Shown: piece by piece, positions 20,008-32,516 of the stretch
How positions within the stretch are numbered: the stretch's first letter is position 1
How the letters are laid out: each line of letters begins with the position of its first letter
From: Symbiodinium natans
Taxonomy: Eukaryota > Sar > Dinophyceae > Suessiales > Symbiodiniaceae
Length of the DNA: 64,000 nt
Reading direction: 5' to 3'
NCBI GenBank assembly: GCA_905221605.1
Contig: CAJNDS010002068.1
Location: 337,001 to 401,000 of the forward strand
Notes under the pieces: model-generated
What the model was told of the DNA's origin: nothing
What the model saw: only the letters and a program-made list of their open reading frames with translations
Databases searched by the model: none
Made by a program: the position numbers and the translations under genes

Positions 20008-21670
20008 TACTCAATTACAACGACTACCACCCTTACCATGACTTGCGGTCACGACTATGATCTCTACTTCCCAAGCCCAGCTCGCAAATTCCCTGAAACC
20101 ATCCTTTTTCAGAAGCCGCTTGCCTGACCTGATCACTCAAGCTTACCCGAAGATGACAGGCCAGCTTGCGCACTCCTCGCCGTTGCCATACGGTATGCCG
20201 GCGCATACCTCAAAAGGCATTGCCCGTTTCACGCATCCGCAGCTCTCTGCTCTGCAGCTCCACTACGCTTATCGCTCATTGTCAAGATCCTGTGTGTTCC
20301 GACTGTCATGATGACTGATCCATGTCCCCTGCTATGCCTCAGCAGCCTGGGTGCAGCACAGCACAATCCAACTCATTGAGACCACACGGCTGAAAGACCG
20401 CGAAGCACCTGCTACAAACCTGACGAACCCTCCCAGCTCTGGCGCACCACATATGGTCGGATCATGCCTCCCTGCTTGTTCTTCAGAGCCAAGACCTGCA
20501 CATGAGGCAATCCTTCGTGATTGCAAACTAGGCACAGGCAAGGGAACGGCAATTTAGACTGCAACAGCTGCTTAGCCGCAGAACTATAGAACGAACTAGA
20601 TGGCTGGTCAGGATCAGTCGAGCATCCTGGGTGAAGCCTGATCATCAACACGCGCCTGAGTTTCGATGTCCTTCCAGTCTTGGAACTTGGGTGTTGGAAC
20701 ACGACGGATGTAGTCCTGGCCGCACAAGCCCGCATGCACCAGATGAAAAGGTGTCTGTGCCCTTCCCTCGCTGCAGAACCCGTGATACTCCATTCGTGCA
20801 GGGGCCATCGGTCAGGGTCCTTTCTGTTCCGGTCAGTGAGCAAAACAAGGCAATAGGGGGTTGCAACATTCAACAGACAATCTCACAGCAACCTATTCAC
20901 CCGGCACCCAGCCAAGGCCTCACATCTTAGCGCAACGGGGCGCGTTTCTGGCTCTGGCGGGGGAGGCGCCTTTGGAACGTCTTTGAAAAGCACCGATGCG
21001 ACGGCGAATGCTCAGCAACTCCAAGCGAATCTTTCCAAGCATTCATCTAGCACTGTAGGCATCCCCTCAACAGACAAGTGCAGAAGCACGCTCGAATCGG
21101 CACAGAGCCATGCCACACTGCAACAACAGCAATTGCTGCACTTCTTCGTGAGAGGTGTGTCACGGCAGCCAGCCCCACTGAAGCGCTCTGGGGTAGGCAC
21201 TTCTACAGAAGGCTCCGGCTGACCTGCCACAGCTACTACCCAGGGTCACCCAAACTACTATCATGGCTTGGGGAGAGCCACGGCACTTGCCTACGTTTCC
21301 TTAGGACTTTCCAAGCAAGTCGGTCTACCAAATCGGCATCTATGGCATCTATGGCTTCTCACTTCATTCTGGACACAGCAAGATGGGCCTTCCTCACCTT
21401 CAGCAGGTTCTGCCTGCAATGAACACAATGTGCGGACTTCATGCTATTGTGGGCTAGACTGTGTTTTTGAGGCACAATGGCGCAGCATGAGGAGTCCTAT
21501 CTCAGAATGCTAATCCAGAATCTCACAGTCTGAAGCATTCAAGCAGCCAAGCCTGCGGAGGTGTTGAGTCCTCGCCTTCGGGGATCCTTGGTGCGAGCGG
21601 GCTCCACCCCAAGCATCAGCCACTATGCAGTGGCAGCTCATCATCGGCCACAATGGGCGGCACTTGATGC
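20008..21670. other. 1.65 kb unique region, coding-like
   Basis: No heptamers. A minus segment 20630-20808 reads QDYIRRVPTPKFQDWKDIE and a plus segment 20983-21222 reads SKHSSSTVGIPSTDKCRSTL. A 153-codon minus frame (20412-20873) overlaps both. Several micro-exons are plausible, but no domain fixes the strand. Confidence 0.35.
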
Positions 21671-21671
21671 C

Positions 21672-22460
21672 CCAAACCCTAAACCCTAAACCCTAAACCC
21701 TAAAGCTGCGGGGCCTAATTTTCAATCATTTACCCCAAGTGCCATGTGCCGCTTGGGGAACTTCTTAGCACAGCCACACCATGAGGATGCCTTTTTGCGG
21801 GTGGTTTGGGGTTTAGGGATCCAGGGATTTAGGGTTTAGGCGTTTAGGGTTTAGGGATTTAGAGATTTAGGGTTTAGGGTTTAGGGATTTGGGTTTAGGG
21901 ATTTGGGGTTTAGGGCTTAGGGTTTTAGGGTTTTAGGGTTTAGGGTTTAGCTGAGCACATGCCTCCCTGAGCACGTTCACCCGATGCGAGCCCGATTGGT
22001 TCTTGTCCCAGCTGCAGAACTGGCATCTGCCGAGCAATATGTTAAAAACGCGTAGCAGTGACTTCTCATAACTTGAGATTACACTACGACTCCGTATAAC
22101 TCACAACTCTGGAGAAAGATAGCAGCGTGCTCCAGGATATTGCCATGGTATCGCTGTTCGGCTGCCTGACTGCCAACAACCTTTGTCAGTTCATTTACGT
22201 CTCAAGTGCCACATTTGTGCCCTATCGGCCCTGCTTGGGCTTCATCTCTCACAGTTCCGCCCTACAACGATCAGGTAGTCTAGGGCTCGGAAGAGTTACT
22301 AATAGTATTCCCTTATGGCCCCTTTGTGATTCTACGATAACAACCCCCAAAACCTATTCTAGTTATTCAGCCCCTAAACCCTAAACCCTAAACCCTACAC
22401 CCTAAACCCTAAACCCTAAACCCGAAACCCTAAACCCTAAACCCTGAACCCTGAACCCTA
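21672..22460. other. Heptamer arrays and a reversed foldback element
   Basis: CCCTAAA at 21672-21702, degenerate TTTAGGG at 21806-21952, CCCTAAA at 22374-22461. A reversed TATAGGGG-type element spans about 22281-22375 and abuts the last array. 21960-22280 has no clear frame. Confidence 0.6.
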
Positions 22461-23640
22461 ACATTACATACGCTGGCAGCCACCTGGCTTCTGGGACCTC
22501 GCACTCCGGGGGCTCCTCCACGACCGGAACTTCCTGCGAAGCTAAAACCCCAGAGTTGGGGTTTAGGGTTTAGGGTTTAGGGTTTAGGGTTTAAGGTTTA
22601 AGGTTTAGGGTTCAGGGTTGAGTGAGGGTTTAGGGTTCGAGTTCGCTGACAGAAGCCTCCCGCCAGCCGGCATTCCAGACCAAGCGTCAGTGGAATGGCC
22701 CTCCAATAAGGCACCCCTAATTTCGGACACCCCCATGTTTCTCATATTCGCCAATCAAAACGCCACCCCTACCCCACGTCACAAGATCCTGGTGCCTGTG
22801 CGGTGATTAAGTCAAAGGCTTTGCATACTAAATGGACTGGTGCAAGAGACTGCGAGTTGTGCTTCTGATGTCTACTGCAAAACGGCGCAGTGGTCTACCA
22901 AGCAGTGCGCCCTCTCAAGCTTGATTTGTCGTTGATATTTTTCAGATGCAGTTCTGGAGCGTTGAGACCAAATGGTGCGTATGAATGCGTTTAGCAGCTT
23001 AGCGCAACTGTTGGGCCTGAGGGCAGGTGTATGGCTGTCCGTTGCGGGTTGAGCTCAACCTTCCGCCCTTCTTCCAACATTTCAGCATGTCTTCCTGCAG
23101 TGCGTAGACAGCAAAAGCGGCAACCCTTTGACAGGCGTGGGCATTTTTGGAGGTAGGTGCTTTGCTGAAGTGTGCATGTAAGGGGAGGGAGGCTTGTCCA
23201 CGACCTTCCAGCCAGTGCACGTCAAGGTAGCTCCTTGGAAAACCTGCCCGCTAATGGCCGTTTGTCCACTCGACATGTTCATGCAACGTTCTGCACCGTT
23301 GATCCTACACCCACACGAAAACCCCTGCGAGGCTTCCAGACGGCCTGCGAAGGCTTCCACAGAGGCGCACTTTCCAGACATTGCCGTCGCGCATGCTCCG
23401 CTACGGTTGTGCGCGATGCGACTGCCACCGAAGGGAGCGACCTCGAGCCTGCTGGCCGAGGCGGATGCACAGAGATAATCAAGAATTGTAAGCTATAGGC
23501 TATGTGCTTCGGAAAGTGCAGATAACGGAATACTTGGATGATGCATATGGAGCCGGTGTGTCCTCATAGCCCCGTGCAGTTCTCGCCCAAACCTGAGCAT
23601 GGGACGTGACAGGACCATCATCGCACCTACTTGCGGTGTA
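22461..23640. other. Unassigned islands
   Basis: TTTAGGG at 22559-22630. 22990-23500 is open on both strands for 90-108 codons, so strand is unresolved. Nothing recognised. Confidence 0.3.
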
Positions 23641-24000
23641 GGGTTTAGGGTTTAGGGTTTAGGGTTTAGGGTTTAGGGTTTTGGGTTTAGGGTTTAGGGT
23701 TTAGGGTTTAGGGTTTAGGGTTTAGGGTTTAGGGTTTAGGGTGAATGAGGGTCCATTCGACAATTCACCCAGTGGCCGAGCCCTTCGTGCCCTCTCGCCC
23801 CACTCTTCGGCAGGGGATTCTAAGTTCGCTGCCCCCGCAGAGGAGATCAGGATGAACGTGAGTTTGTGCATGATGTCGGAGGCCTGCCAACTACACAGGT
23901 TTAGGGTGTAGGGTTTAGGGTTTAGCGTTTAGGGTGTACGTAGGGTTTAGGGTTTAGGGTTTAGCGTTTAGGGTTTAGGGTTCAGGGTTCAGGGTTTAAA
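23641..24000 (+). repeat. TTTAGGG arrays
   Basis: Arrays at 23641-23741 and 23898-23998 flank a 150-bp unassigned island. Confidence 0.92.
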
Positions 24001-24077
24001 GATGACCCCGGCTGTCTTGCAGCATTCCCAGCCAACTTCCCTCTCACTGGCCATGGTGGACCTCCGTTCACTATTGC

Positions 24078-24222
24078 AGGTTCATGGCACTTATTAACCA
24101 ATTATAGCTGTACTGATAACCCACTTATAAGCCCCTTAAGTGCCCTAATATGGTCATAATTTGGGTGGGTTATAAGTAGAGTTATAATTGGTTAGTAAGT
24201 ACCACGAACCTTCAAGTAGTAC
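24078..24222 (+). mobile_element. Foldback element with GGTTC(A/G)TGG ends
   Basis: Arms of about 45 bp: GGTTCATGGCACTTATTAAC on the left and its near complement on the right, sharing TAACCAATTATA and ATAACCCAC blocks. The centre is AAGCCCCTTAAGTGCC. A relative lies at 60254-60403. Confidence 0.75.
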
Positions 24223-24309
24223 AAACCCTGATGACGTGTTGGTCCGGGCTGCTGGGCGGATGGGAATGGCTTTCCACGTGAGCTGTGGACTAGCGAATGT
24301 CACGGTCAA

Positions 24310-24375
24310 CGACTTCAGGGTTTAGGGTTTAGGGTTTAGGGTTTAGGGTTTAGGGTTTAGGGTTTATTTGGAGTT
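24310..24375 (+). repeat. Short TTTAGGG array
   Basis: Seven heptamers then unique sequence. Confidence 0.9.
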
Positions 24376-24611
24376 TGAGGTTTAGTGCGGCTCGGCTCCT
24401 GCAACGAGGAATCATGATGCTGACTTTATTCACTTTCTGTGGGAACTAAAACAGCGGTAAATCCATGACGGGACCACATCAACAACAGAAAGCCGTCAAC
24501 CTCGCAGCGTCGCGTGCTAAGAATCTTCATCTCCATAGGCGGTCCCGTTATGACCTAGTGGACGAAAACACGGCTCGCCCAGAGCATCGTTGCTAGCGTG
24601 CAATCACATCC

Positions 24612-25160
24612 GTGCAGGAAGCCAGTGCAGAGTCAGGGAGCTATGCAAGCATCATTATCGGATCGGCTCCAATGATACAGGTTGAAGGCAACTGGGCTCC
24701 CTCGTTCCAAACTGAAGTCCGCTACATGATGTCTAAGCGTGCAACGAAAGCTCGCTGTACCAATAGGCGCCGCGTTCTTCCCATCTACCGGCGAAGCTGC
24801 AGCAACAGCTGCCAAAAACTGCTCAGTATCTTAGTCCTCAATGAGACAAGAGACTTCATCCGTAGTGACAACAAGAAAGGGCCCGTAAGCTGATGAGCTC
24901 GTTTTTGGGCAGTGGCTGCTCTGCGCCCTCATCGGCGGAGAGCCCAGAAGATTATCAGGCCCATTCAGCAACCGCAACCCTAAACCCTACACCCTAAACC
25001 CTAAACCCTAAACCCAAAAGGCCCATTCAGCAACGTTTCATCTCAGGCTGCTGAAGCTGCTGCAAAGCAAAGCAGTTCCACTTGCTTGGACCATGGAGAC
25101 TTGGGCGTCAAGCAGCGCACCCCTCCGACGCCAGACCGTACCTCACATGGGCAGTTTTTT
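24612..25160 (+). CDS. Candidate coding region with a heptamer-filled intron
   Basis: A plus frame of 94 codons runs 24612-24893. Across 24895-25160 the DNA is open in two plus frames once the array at 24973-25018 and one copy of the 16-bp direct repeat around it are removed. One frame reads EDYQAHSATFHLRLLKLLQ, the other PFSNVSSQAAEAAAKQSSS. No domain recognised. See the entry at 24957-25034 for the intron. Confidence 0.35.
24957..25034 (+). repeat. CCCTAAA array between 16-bp direct repeats, intron-like
   Basis: AGGCCCATTCAGCAAC occurs at 24957-24972 and 25019-25034, with 46 bp of mostly CCCTAAA repeat between. If the first AG is the exon end, the intron starts GC and ends AAAG before the second GCCC. 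This gives the GC-AG-G pattern used by the kinase and PDZ genes. Confidence 0.75.
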
Positions 25161-26040
25161 AGGATTTAGGGTTTAGGGTTCATTTAGGGCTTCAGGGTTC
25201 AGGTTCCAAAGAGCATCCGACGTTGGAGCCGCTGGAAGATGCGGGCAGACGTTGAGCGGAGCGGCTTCGCCGAGCGATATGGAGCATGATGATAATACCT
25301 CGAGCAAGGCAAGTGCTGGTGGCACAGCATCATAACTCGCAAGAGGCCTCTGTTCACGAAGCTATTCGCCACTACAGCCACTAAACTCACTAAACACAAC
25401 CTGGGACCTGAAAGGCCCGAAGAGCCCTCAGAATGGCATCCTGCTCGGTGCGTGGGGGAACGCCTGACAAACCTAGACTCCCCCACCCTCAGAAAGCCCA
25501 GGCCGCTAAGGCTAAACCCTAAACCCCCCCCCTCAACCCCTAACCCCTACACCTCTAAACCCTAAACCCTAAACCCTGAGCCTGAACCCTAAACCCTAAT
25601 CTCGTAAACTCCTGAGTCCCTAAACCCTGAGCCTACGAAGTGCTGCGAGAGCAGTGCTTGCCATGTCGCTTTGGTCTCGGATCGACACGGAAGTGGAGCC
25701 AGGAGACGCCACTGCCCTCGGTGTTGAGCCAAAAAGGGGCCTGGCAGGATTTGGGGGTTTAGGGTTTAGGGCGTAGGGTTTAGGGTTGGGGGTTGAGGGT
25801 TTAGGGTTTAGGGTTTAGGGTTTAGGGTTTAGGGTTTAGGGTTTAGGGTTTAGGGTTTAGGAGGGTTTAGGGTGTTCTGGGTTTAGGGCAAACCCTGAAA
25901 CCTAAGGATCACCCTCGGCCTTCGGCTCACTCTCCAGTCGTTGTCGTAGGGCAGTGCCGACTGCCTGAACGGCTTTCGGTCCGAGGCCAGGCTGGTGCTT
26001 TGCGAAGTGTTGCTTCGGGTTAAGGGTTTAGGGTTTAGGG
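25161..26040. other. Heptamer arrays and coding-like islands
   Basis: TTTAGGG at 25160-25203, CCCTAAA at 25512-25633, TTTAGGG at 25755-25895 and 26018-26042. The island 25205-25290 reads RRWSRWKMRADVERSGFAER on the plus strand. 25632-25750 is open in two plus frames. 25905-26005 reads HQPGLGPKAVQAVGTALRQR on the minus strand and is a fair exon candidate. Confidence 0.45.
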
Positions 26041-26042
26041 TT

Positions 26043-26640
26043 TGCTTGGCGATTTGGGTTCACAGCCTAAACCAAGCCTAAACCTAAACCCTAAAACCCT
26101 AAAACCCTACAACCCAAAAACCCTAAAACCCTTTTTAAAAAAAATCAAAACCCTTAAAAACCCTAAACCCCCAAAACCCAAAAATCCCAAAACCCTAAAC
26201 CCCGGTACAGGATGCTCTTTCCCGTTGCAGAGAGAACCATTACACTCAGTACACAATGATCTGGGCAGCTGGAAGGTCAAGCACGCCATTCTCCATAGTG
26301 GGCTTAGGGCTTTCCCTGGGAGTCTTTGGGAATTCGGGTTTGGGCAACCGGCCAGAAACTCCCAACCTCACAACCAACAGTTGCCTTCAAGGCAGCGTCG
26401 TGCTGCTCGGCAGATGCTTTTCGAAAGAAGGAGCCAATATGCAGGTAGTCCTGAATCAGGGATCCTCTCTGAGAAGCTCGTCTGCGTAAGGCAGCAACAT
26501 GGAACACGCATGCAGGCAGATAACTTGACTGCACTTAGCAAGGTAGCTATAAATTCAATTTTTAGCTGCCTTATTCAGAAACCCAATAAACCCAAAAAGG
26601 CTAAGGATCAAAAGTTACAGTAAAGCACCACAGAGAAAAA
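26043..26640. other. Degenerate repeat then unassigned island
   Basis: 26060-26205 is highly degenerate CCCTAAA with AAAA expansions. 26210-26630 is open for over 70 codons on both strands. Confidence 0.35.
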
Positions 26641-26714
26641 ATGTGTCATAGTACGAAATCGCCACTTCCACCGACTAGCACATGATGGGTGGCCCTTGGG
26701 CAGCTTCTGCTCTA

Positions 26715-26840
26715 TTTAGGGTTTAGGGTGTAGGGTGTAGGGTTTAGGGTATAGGGTATAGGGTATAGGGTATAGGGTATAGGGTTTAGGGTTTAGGGTT
26801 TAGGGTTTAGGGTTTAGGGTTTAGGGTTTAGGGTTTACCT
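26715..26840 (+). repeat. TTTAGGG array with homogeneous TATAGGG block
   Basis: Five consecutive TATAGGG units (about 26746-26782) sit inside ordinary TTTAGGG. Confidence 0.93.
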
Positions 26841-28060
26841 GTGAATAAGGTGTACTGAAACATACCAGGAATAGCAGGAATAGAAGTGGCATTTCTACGT
26901 TGAGGATCTGAAACGGAAACACTAAACTAGGAAGGTTCCGGAAGTCCAGAAGCATTTGAAACTCTCTACCCCAGCAAGACTGTGGAGTTTACAATATTTC
27001 TGCTGGCGATCTCGGGTGCATTCATGTTTTGCATTGGTTGTGTGCAAGCGACAGTTCAATTGCAGTCATGTCAACAGTCATGTCGTGGGAGATTGCAGTC
27101 ATGTTTTCGAATGCGCTTGAGCAGCCGAGTGGGCCAGAACGTTTAACATTGTCGCATATACGAGCATTAAAGCTTCGAATTCCAAACTATCACTTTGAAT
27201 AAGTTCCGAGACTGCGAAACCATGCGAAACCATTGGAGATTCAAATATCTCAACCGCTGCTAGAAGTCACGGAGGGTGCGTGATGTTTCAGTGCTACTGC
27301 TTAGGCCGCCAAAGTAATCAGCATTTTCAATCGGATCGGGCCAGAAAAACTTGCAAGCTAGGCCAGAGACTGAAAACCGTGTCCCTTTTTGGGTTTAGGG
27401 TTCAGGGTTCAGGGTTTAGGGTGTTGGCCAACCCCCAGGCAATGTCGAATTTGAATCAACATACTCGTATCAGCATCGTATCAGCCACTTTCCTGAAATG
27501 AACAAGCGACGTCACTTTCATTAGTTGCCTAGTTTCAAGGATTGCTAAACCACATTGGCCTGATTGATTTTCCAGCTTGACATGCATCAACAGAGAGGTT
27601 GCAGCCATCTGATTTGATTTCTAGGCTTGCTCCAGAAGGAAAACCCCGGATGGAGGATTTGAGGGCTGAGATGCTCCAATCTTGAATCCGCGTCTTTGTT
27701 GCGAAACTGGAACACTCAACAATGCAGAATCTCACGATGGCATGCTGCGAAGGTCCTCCGCTTTCATGGTCGCGTCTTGTGCTGGCGACACTAGGGTGGA
27801 GTCGCCTAAGTAGGCACCCCACAACGGAGACATAACTTGAATCGGCAGGCTGGCAATAGTCACTACGTCTTCAAGGCTTCGCTAAAGACAAAGGTGTGAA
27901 GGGAACGACATGCTACGCTGCAATCATCGCAGCATTCCCACTCAAGGATTCGGTGGCGAATTGAACTGCGGAACATGCTTGGCCCGAACTTGTGTCGGCG
28001 CACCTCCTAGCATTTCAAATCAGGGTGCTGCCATACCACCCACCGATAATTACAACAAAC
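26841..28060. other. 1.2 kb unassigned unique region
   Basis: A short TTTAGGG patch at 27390-27423. A 95-codon minus frame at 27535-27822 has no recognisable domain. Base composition is lower in GC than the islands around it. Confidence 0.35.
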
Positions 28061-28092
28061 CCTAAACCCTAAACCCTAAACCCTAAACCCTA

Positions 28093-28200
28093 AGAAGCAG
28101 CTCGTGCCAGGGCACCCCCTATGTTGCGAAAGGTGGCCGCCGCCGGCTTCCCGTGGAACGGCCTGAGGTGCTCGGCGAAAGACTCCGTGTCCTTAGCAAA
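28093..28200 (-). CDS. Candidate exon, unassigned
   Basis: The minus strand is open throughout (DTESFAEHLRPFHGKPAAAT), flanked by CCCTAAA on the left (28059-28092) and TTTAGGG on the right (28200-28270). A usable AG-G acceptor precedes GACACGGAG. Confidence 0.4.
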
Positions 28201-28270
28201 GGGTTTAGGGTTTAGGGCTTAGGGCTTAGGGCTTAGGGTTTAGGGTTTAGGGTTTAGGGTTTAGGGCTTC

Positions 28271-30500
28271 GGGTTTTTGGTGGCAGGATCTATGGCTTCT
28301 TTGCTTGCATTCGCACGCATCTCACTGCCTTAGAAAGCAACTGCAATCATGCGCAGATCTAGCTGCCTAGAACTCAGCTGGGGCCCCTAGACCCTCAAAC
28401 TCTGCAGCCCTATTAAGCCCTCAACCTCAAACTTCAACCATGTGGCTGGCTGTCAAGAATTATGATCCCTGTTGGGGTACCCTAAATTTTAGGTGCAGTA
28501 TTTATAACAGGGGGATCCAAAAACAACCACCCAGGTAGCCTTACACCGAAGCCATGGCTCGACTGATGCGTGATCCAAGTGGGATGCCTTCTGGAGGACA
28601 AACTCAAACTGCCTCGGATCAAGACACTCACCACGAAGCCAGGACTCCCCATCTGTAAAGACCATCAAGAAGCACTACGTTAGCTAGGGTTTGGGCACTC
28701 TACTCTTGCAGATGCATGCTGATGATTCCTCAAATAGCGTCGAAGTCTGTTTGCGCATGACCGGCTTACGGCTGTCTTCTCTCCATGCGGCTGCATCATC
28801 TCGAGCTGCTTGCTGCGAACGTCGTCCCTCTTTTCACGAACAAACGCAATCAATCATGCTCGAAGTCCGACATGTGGATTGTGCCAGTTTCACAGTGCTT
28901 CGCTCAAAGTGCGAGCTCGCCTCTGCCGCGAGCAACTGCACTCGGTATTGAGCGTTTTGGGTGGGCAGTTGTAGCCTGCTCGGCAACCAACCGTGAGCTG
29001 ATCCGGCTTGTCTCGCCTCCATCTGGCTACACTGATGCGCCCATCTGGCTGTCAGCAACGATAAATGCTGCGAGCGGGGCCTCAGCGGGAATCACCCCCT
29101 GCAGCGCTTTGCTGATGGTCTGCTTCAGAGCATCAGTACTGTGCAGGAAGTCCGTCCAGTGGAGGGTCTACCTGTTCCCTGCCATGCTCCCAGTGCAGCA
29201 CCGCTGTCAGTGACGTCCGAGCTAGCAGGGTGCGGGAGCTCTCCCACTTGTCCAAAGCGGCGCTCAGACTTTGCCATCTTTCTTCTGACTGGGTGGAAGA
29301 TGGCTCCGGCATTCGATCAAGGCCATGGCGACAGCAGGTGCCCTACAGCATTACAATATTAGGCTAGGGTTTTGCTGTGTCCTGGCGTCGGTTCGGGCTA
29401 GCTGGGCTAGCGGGCTAAGCTTCGCGGGAGCTCGCCGTGGAGACTTGCTGGGTGTTGCCACTCGAAGGCTCCCTCCTCCCTCCTCCCTCCGACTCAATGC
29501 CAACCTCCACCAAAGGAAAAACGACAAGAAACATCGGAGTACACTGATGCGCAGTACCACCGAGGCGGCGTGGTGCGACAGGAAGCAGCCCCCCGCAAGG
29601 CCAGATGGTGGAACGTCCATGGGCTTGCACAACACCGGATGACTGAAGGCGGGATACGGCGAGAATGCTCTCTGCAACATGGACACTGGCAGATTCATCT
29701 CAGCCGAATGAGCTAGATGAGGCCTGACTTCGATCATCCTGTTCCGACCCGAGACCTGTTCCAGCGGCGGGGTCTCGCAAGTTCATGCTTGGAGCCCTTC
29801 GCGCCCTCTTTGGGCTCCGCCTCCGCAAGCCCATCGCGATCTCTGATCTCTATGGGCTCTATTGATGCTGGGACCCGGATCACCTCGCTCTTGTTGTCCC
29901 CCGGATACTGGCACCCTGTAAGTCCACCTGTTGCTTGCAGATGAGACGGAAGAGAAAGGTCAGCTGGATGCCATTCTTCTGCAGGTGACCCTGCAAGATT
30001 GAGATGCAGCATCTTCGATCCAGCCGCCACCTTGGCGCAGGCAACACTCAATAGATTCGGCAGACGGCGCTCCTGACAAGCGAGTGAGCTGTGGTGACGT
30101 CGGTAAGTAAATGCTGCCCAGTATCCACGGCAAATCCCACTGCCAGACGAGTGTCATCCTGGCGCCAATCCGCCGCAGTGCCTGGCCACACGCTTTTATA
30201 GGGAGCCGCTGGAAACTGAATCTTCACGCAGCTGACAGCAGACATGTTTACGTTCGCAAGCTGGGGGCCTTGGAGTTACTGCGCAACGAATATAGGGGCG
30301 TGGGGGCTACTAAACTTGTAATTATTCCGACCCCTATATGAATCCCAAGAACCTGCGGCAACCCTAAAATTGTTAGAAATAATTCCGACCCCCTAATATG
30401 AATCCCAAGAACCTGGAGCAAGCAAAGGCCTGCGATGCAAATCCGCGCCCGCTGCCCATCCCGCAGCAGCCGGTAGACGAAAGTCTTGCCCTCCTGTCAG
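28271..30500. other. 2.2 kb coding-like region without heptamers
   Basis: A minus segment at 28735-28872 reads VREKRDDVRSKQLEMMQPHG and is the best exon candidate. Competing plus frames of 87 and 142 codons cover 28691-29213. A TATAGGGG-type element lies at 30291-30339 (TATAGGGGCG to CGACCCCTATA, 49 bp) and a second half-copy near 30376-30404. Confidence 0.35.
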
Positions 30501-30508
30501 ACCCCAAG

Positions 30509-31120
30509 CCCTAAACCCTGAACCCCAAGCCCTAAACCCTAAACCCTAAACCCTAAACCCTAAACCCTAAACCCTAAACCCTAAACCCTAAACCCTAAAC
30601 TTTACCTAAACCCAAGCAAGTGGGCACTTAGGCGCAGCTGGGCTGGGAACGTACGGCGGAGAGGGGCTTTCCCCCACACTTCTGCCCAACCCTCCTAAAC
30701 CCCAAAAAGGTTTTTTGACGTTGCAAAACCCTGAACCCTAAAAGGTATTTTTATCGTTAAAAAAAGCCCTAAAAGGTTTGTGTTTAACGTTAATAAGAAA
30801 ACAAACCCTAAAAGAGTTAAAAGCAGACCCTAAACCCTAAAAGGGTTTTTTAAACACGAAAAAACCCTACCTAAAAGGTTTTGTTCAACCTTAAAAAAAC
30901 GCACCCGTAAACTACAGCCGAGCTTAGAAGATCCCAAGTAAGGTAGTATCCTAAACCCACAAACCCCATAAACCCCAGCCCTCACCACAAAAACCGCCCT
31001 TAACACCCCATAATCCTCTAACCTCTCTCCCCCTATAAGCCCTGGATTTCCCTGCCTCCTTAAACCCTAAACCCAAGGTTCCCCAAACCCTAAACCCTAA
31101 ACCTCTCTTTCATATATAAT
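30509..31120 (+). repeat. CCCTAAA arrays and degenerate A/C-rich sequence
   Basis: A clean array at 30520-30600, then 30690-31080 with many partial AACCCTAAAAGG units interspersed with TTTAACGTTAA-like pieces. Confidence 0.85.
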
Positions 31121-31137
31121 TCAAATATTAAGGAGAT

Positions 31138-31505
31138 ACTGGGCAAGGTCATTTTTTTTACTGGGCGAGGTCTTTTTTTTACTGGGCAAGGTCATTTTTT
31201 TACTGGGCAAGGTCGTTTCGTCCAAAAAAACGACCTTGCCCAGTAAAAAAATGACCTTGCCCAGTAAAAATGTTACTGGGCAAGGTCATCTTTTTACTGG
31301 GCAAGGTCATCTTTTTACTGGGCAAGGTCATTTTTTTACTGGGCAAGGTCATTTTTTTACTGGGCAAGGTCACTTTTTTACTGGGCAAGGTCATTTTTTT
31401 ACTGGGCAAGGTCATTAATGGGCAAGGTCATTTGCTTACTGGGCAAGGTTATTTTTTCTCTGGGCAAGGTCATTTTTTACTGGGCAAGGTCATTTTTTCT
31501 GGGCC
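31138..31505 (+). repeat. 21-22 bp minisatellite with an internal inversion
   Basis: The unit ACTGGGCAAGGTCATTTTTTT recurs about 15 times. At 31225-31272 two or three units are inverted, forming a foldback around CGTTTCGTCC. Frames reading LLGKVIF and FTGQGHF arise from the repeat and are not genes. Confidence 0.92.
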
Positions 31506-31627
31506 CCCCAAAAAAAATTGCAAAGCACGGCGCCTCGGTCTGGAAGAGATGCTTCGCGAGGCCGCCGGCCGGCGCAGCTCCCAAGGGCCTCGAAGTGACG
31601 GCTTAAGGAGTCCGGAAACAAGGTTTT

Positions 31628-32300
31628 TCAGGGTGTAGGGTTTAGGGTTTAGGGCTTAGGGTTTAGGGTTTAGGGTCTAGGGTTTAGGGTTTAGGGTTTA
31701 GGGTTTAGGTTGGGGCTTCTGGGGTGTTTGCGGCATTTAGGGCGTGTAGGGTTTGGGGTTTCGGAGTTGAAGAACTTTCGAGATCGAGTGGCCCGTGGTG
31801 TTTAGGGACGTCTCGTTTAGATGTGTGAAATCGACCCCCCAAATCGTAGGATTCCCGCATAATGAGGACCCCAAAAAGGTACCCTTAGTTTCGAAAACCA
31901 CCACGTGTGCTTGGGGTCCTGACAGCCCTCGTAAGTGGGCAGAGCAGTGAAGCGAAGAGAGAATGCCACGTTAAGAGCTCTGGACGTCATATCAAACCCG
32001 AAACTACTGAATTGGGAGACCCCTCAACCCTCAACCCTAAACCCTCCACCCTCAACCCTCAACCCTAAACCCTCAACCCTAAATCCTAAACCCTAAGAGG
32101 ACACCCAAAAGCTGGCCCCAGGAGTTGCGGGCGCAAGGTGCCAGGAGCGAAAACGAAGACGGCCCCGGCAGGCGGCGCGAAGGTGCTCGGACCTCATCTA
32201 CGAATTGCTTGAGAACCCCCCCAGGCTTTGGGGTTTAGGGTTTAAGGGTTTAGGGTTTAGGGTTTAAAAAATCTCTTCCTTATAAGGGTAATATAGGGAA
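31628..32300. other. Heptamer arrays, dispersed repeat and candidate exon
   Basis: TTTAGGG at 31636-31710 and 32230-32266, CCCTAAA-like at 32024-32095. A dispersed repeat at 31817-31907 has GTAGGATTCCCGCATAA and GGTACCCTTAGTTTCG. 32097-32226 is open on both strands (plus CSDLIYELLENPPR; minus LKQFVDEVRAPSRRLPGPSS). Confidence 0.45.
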
Positions 32301-32516
32301 AAGGGTTTAGGGTTTGGGGTTTTCAGCTTTGGGTTCAGGGTCCTCTCCTCATCCAGGCATCCGAAGCCAAGCCACAGCGGCAGCGCCCTTCCCAGCCGTA
32401 GGTCCCAGAGCCACTCCACGCCACGAGGCACCAGCTCGGCCAGGAGCTGCGTCTCAGAAACGCCGGCGCAACCCACGGACCACACCTCTGCCCACAACAG
32501 CCCACAACCCACAAAG

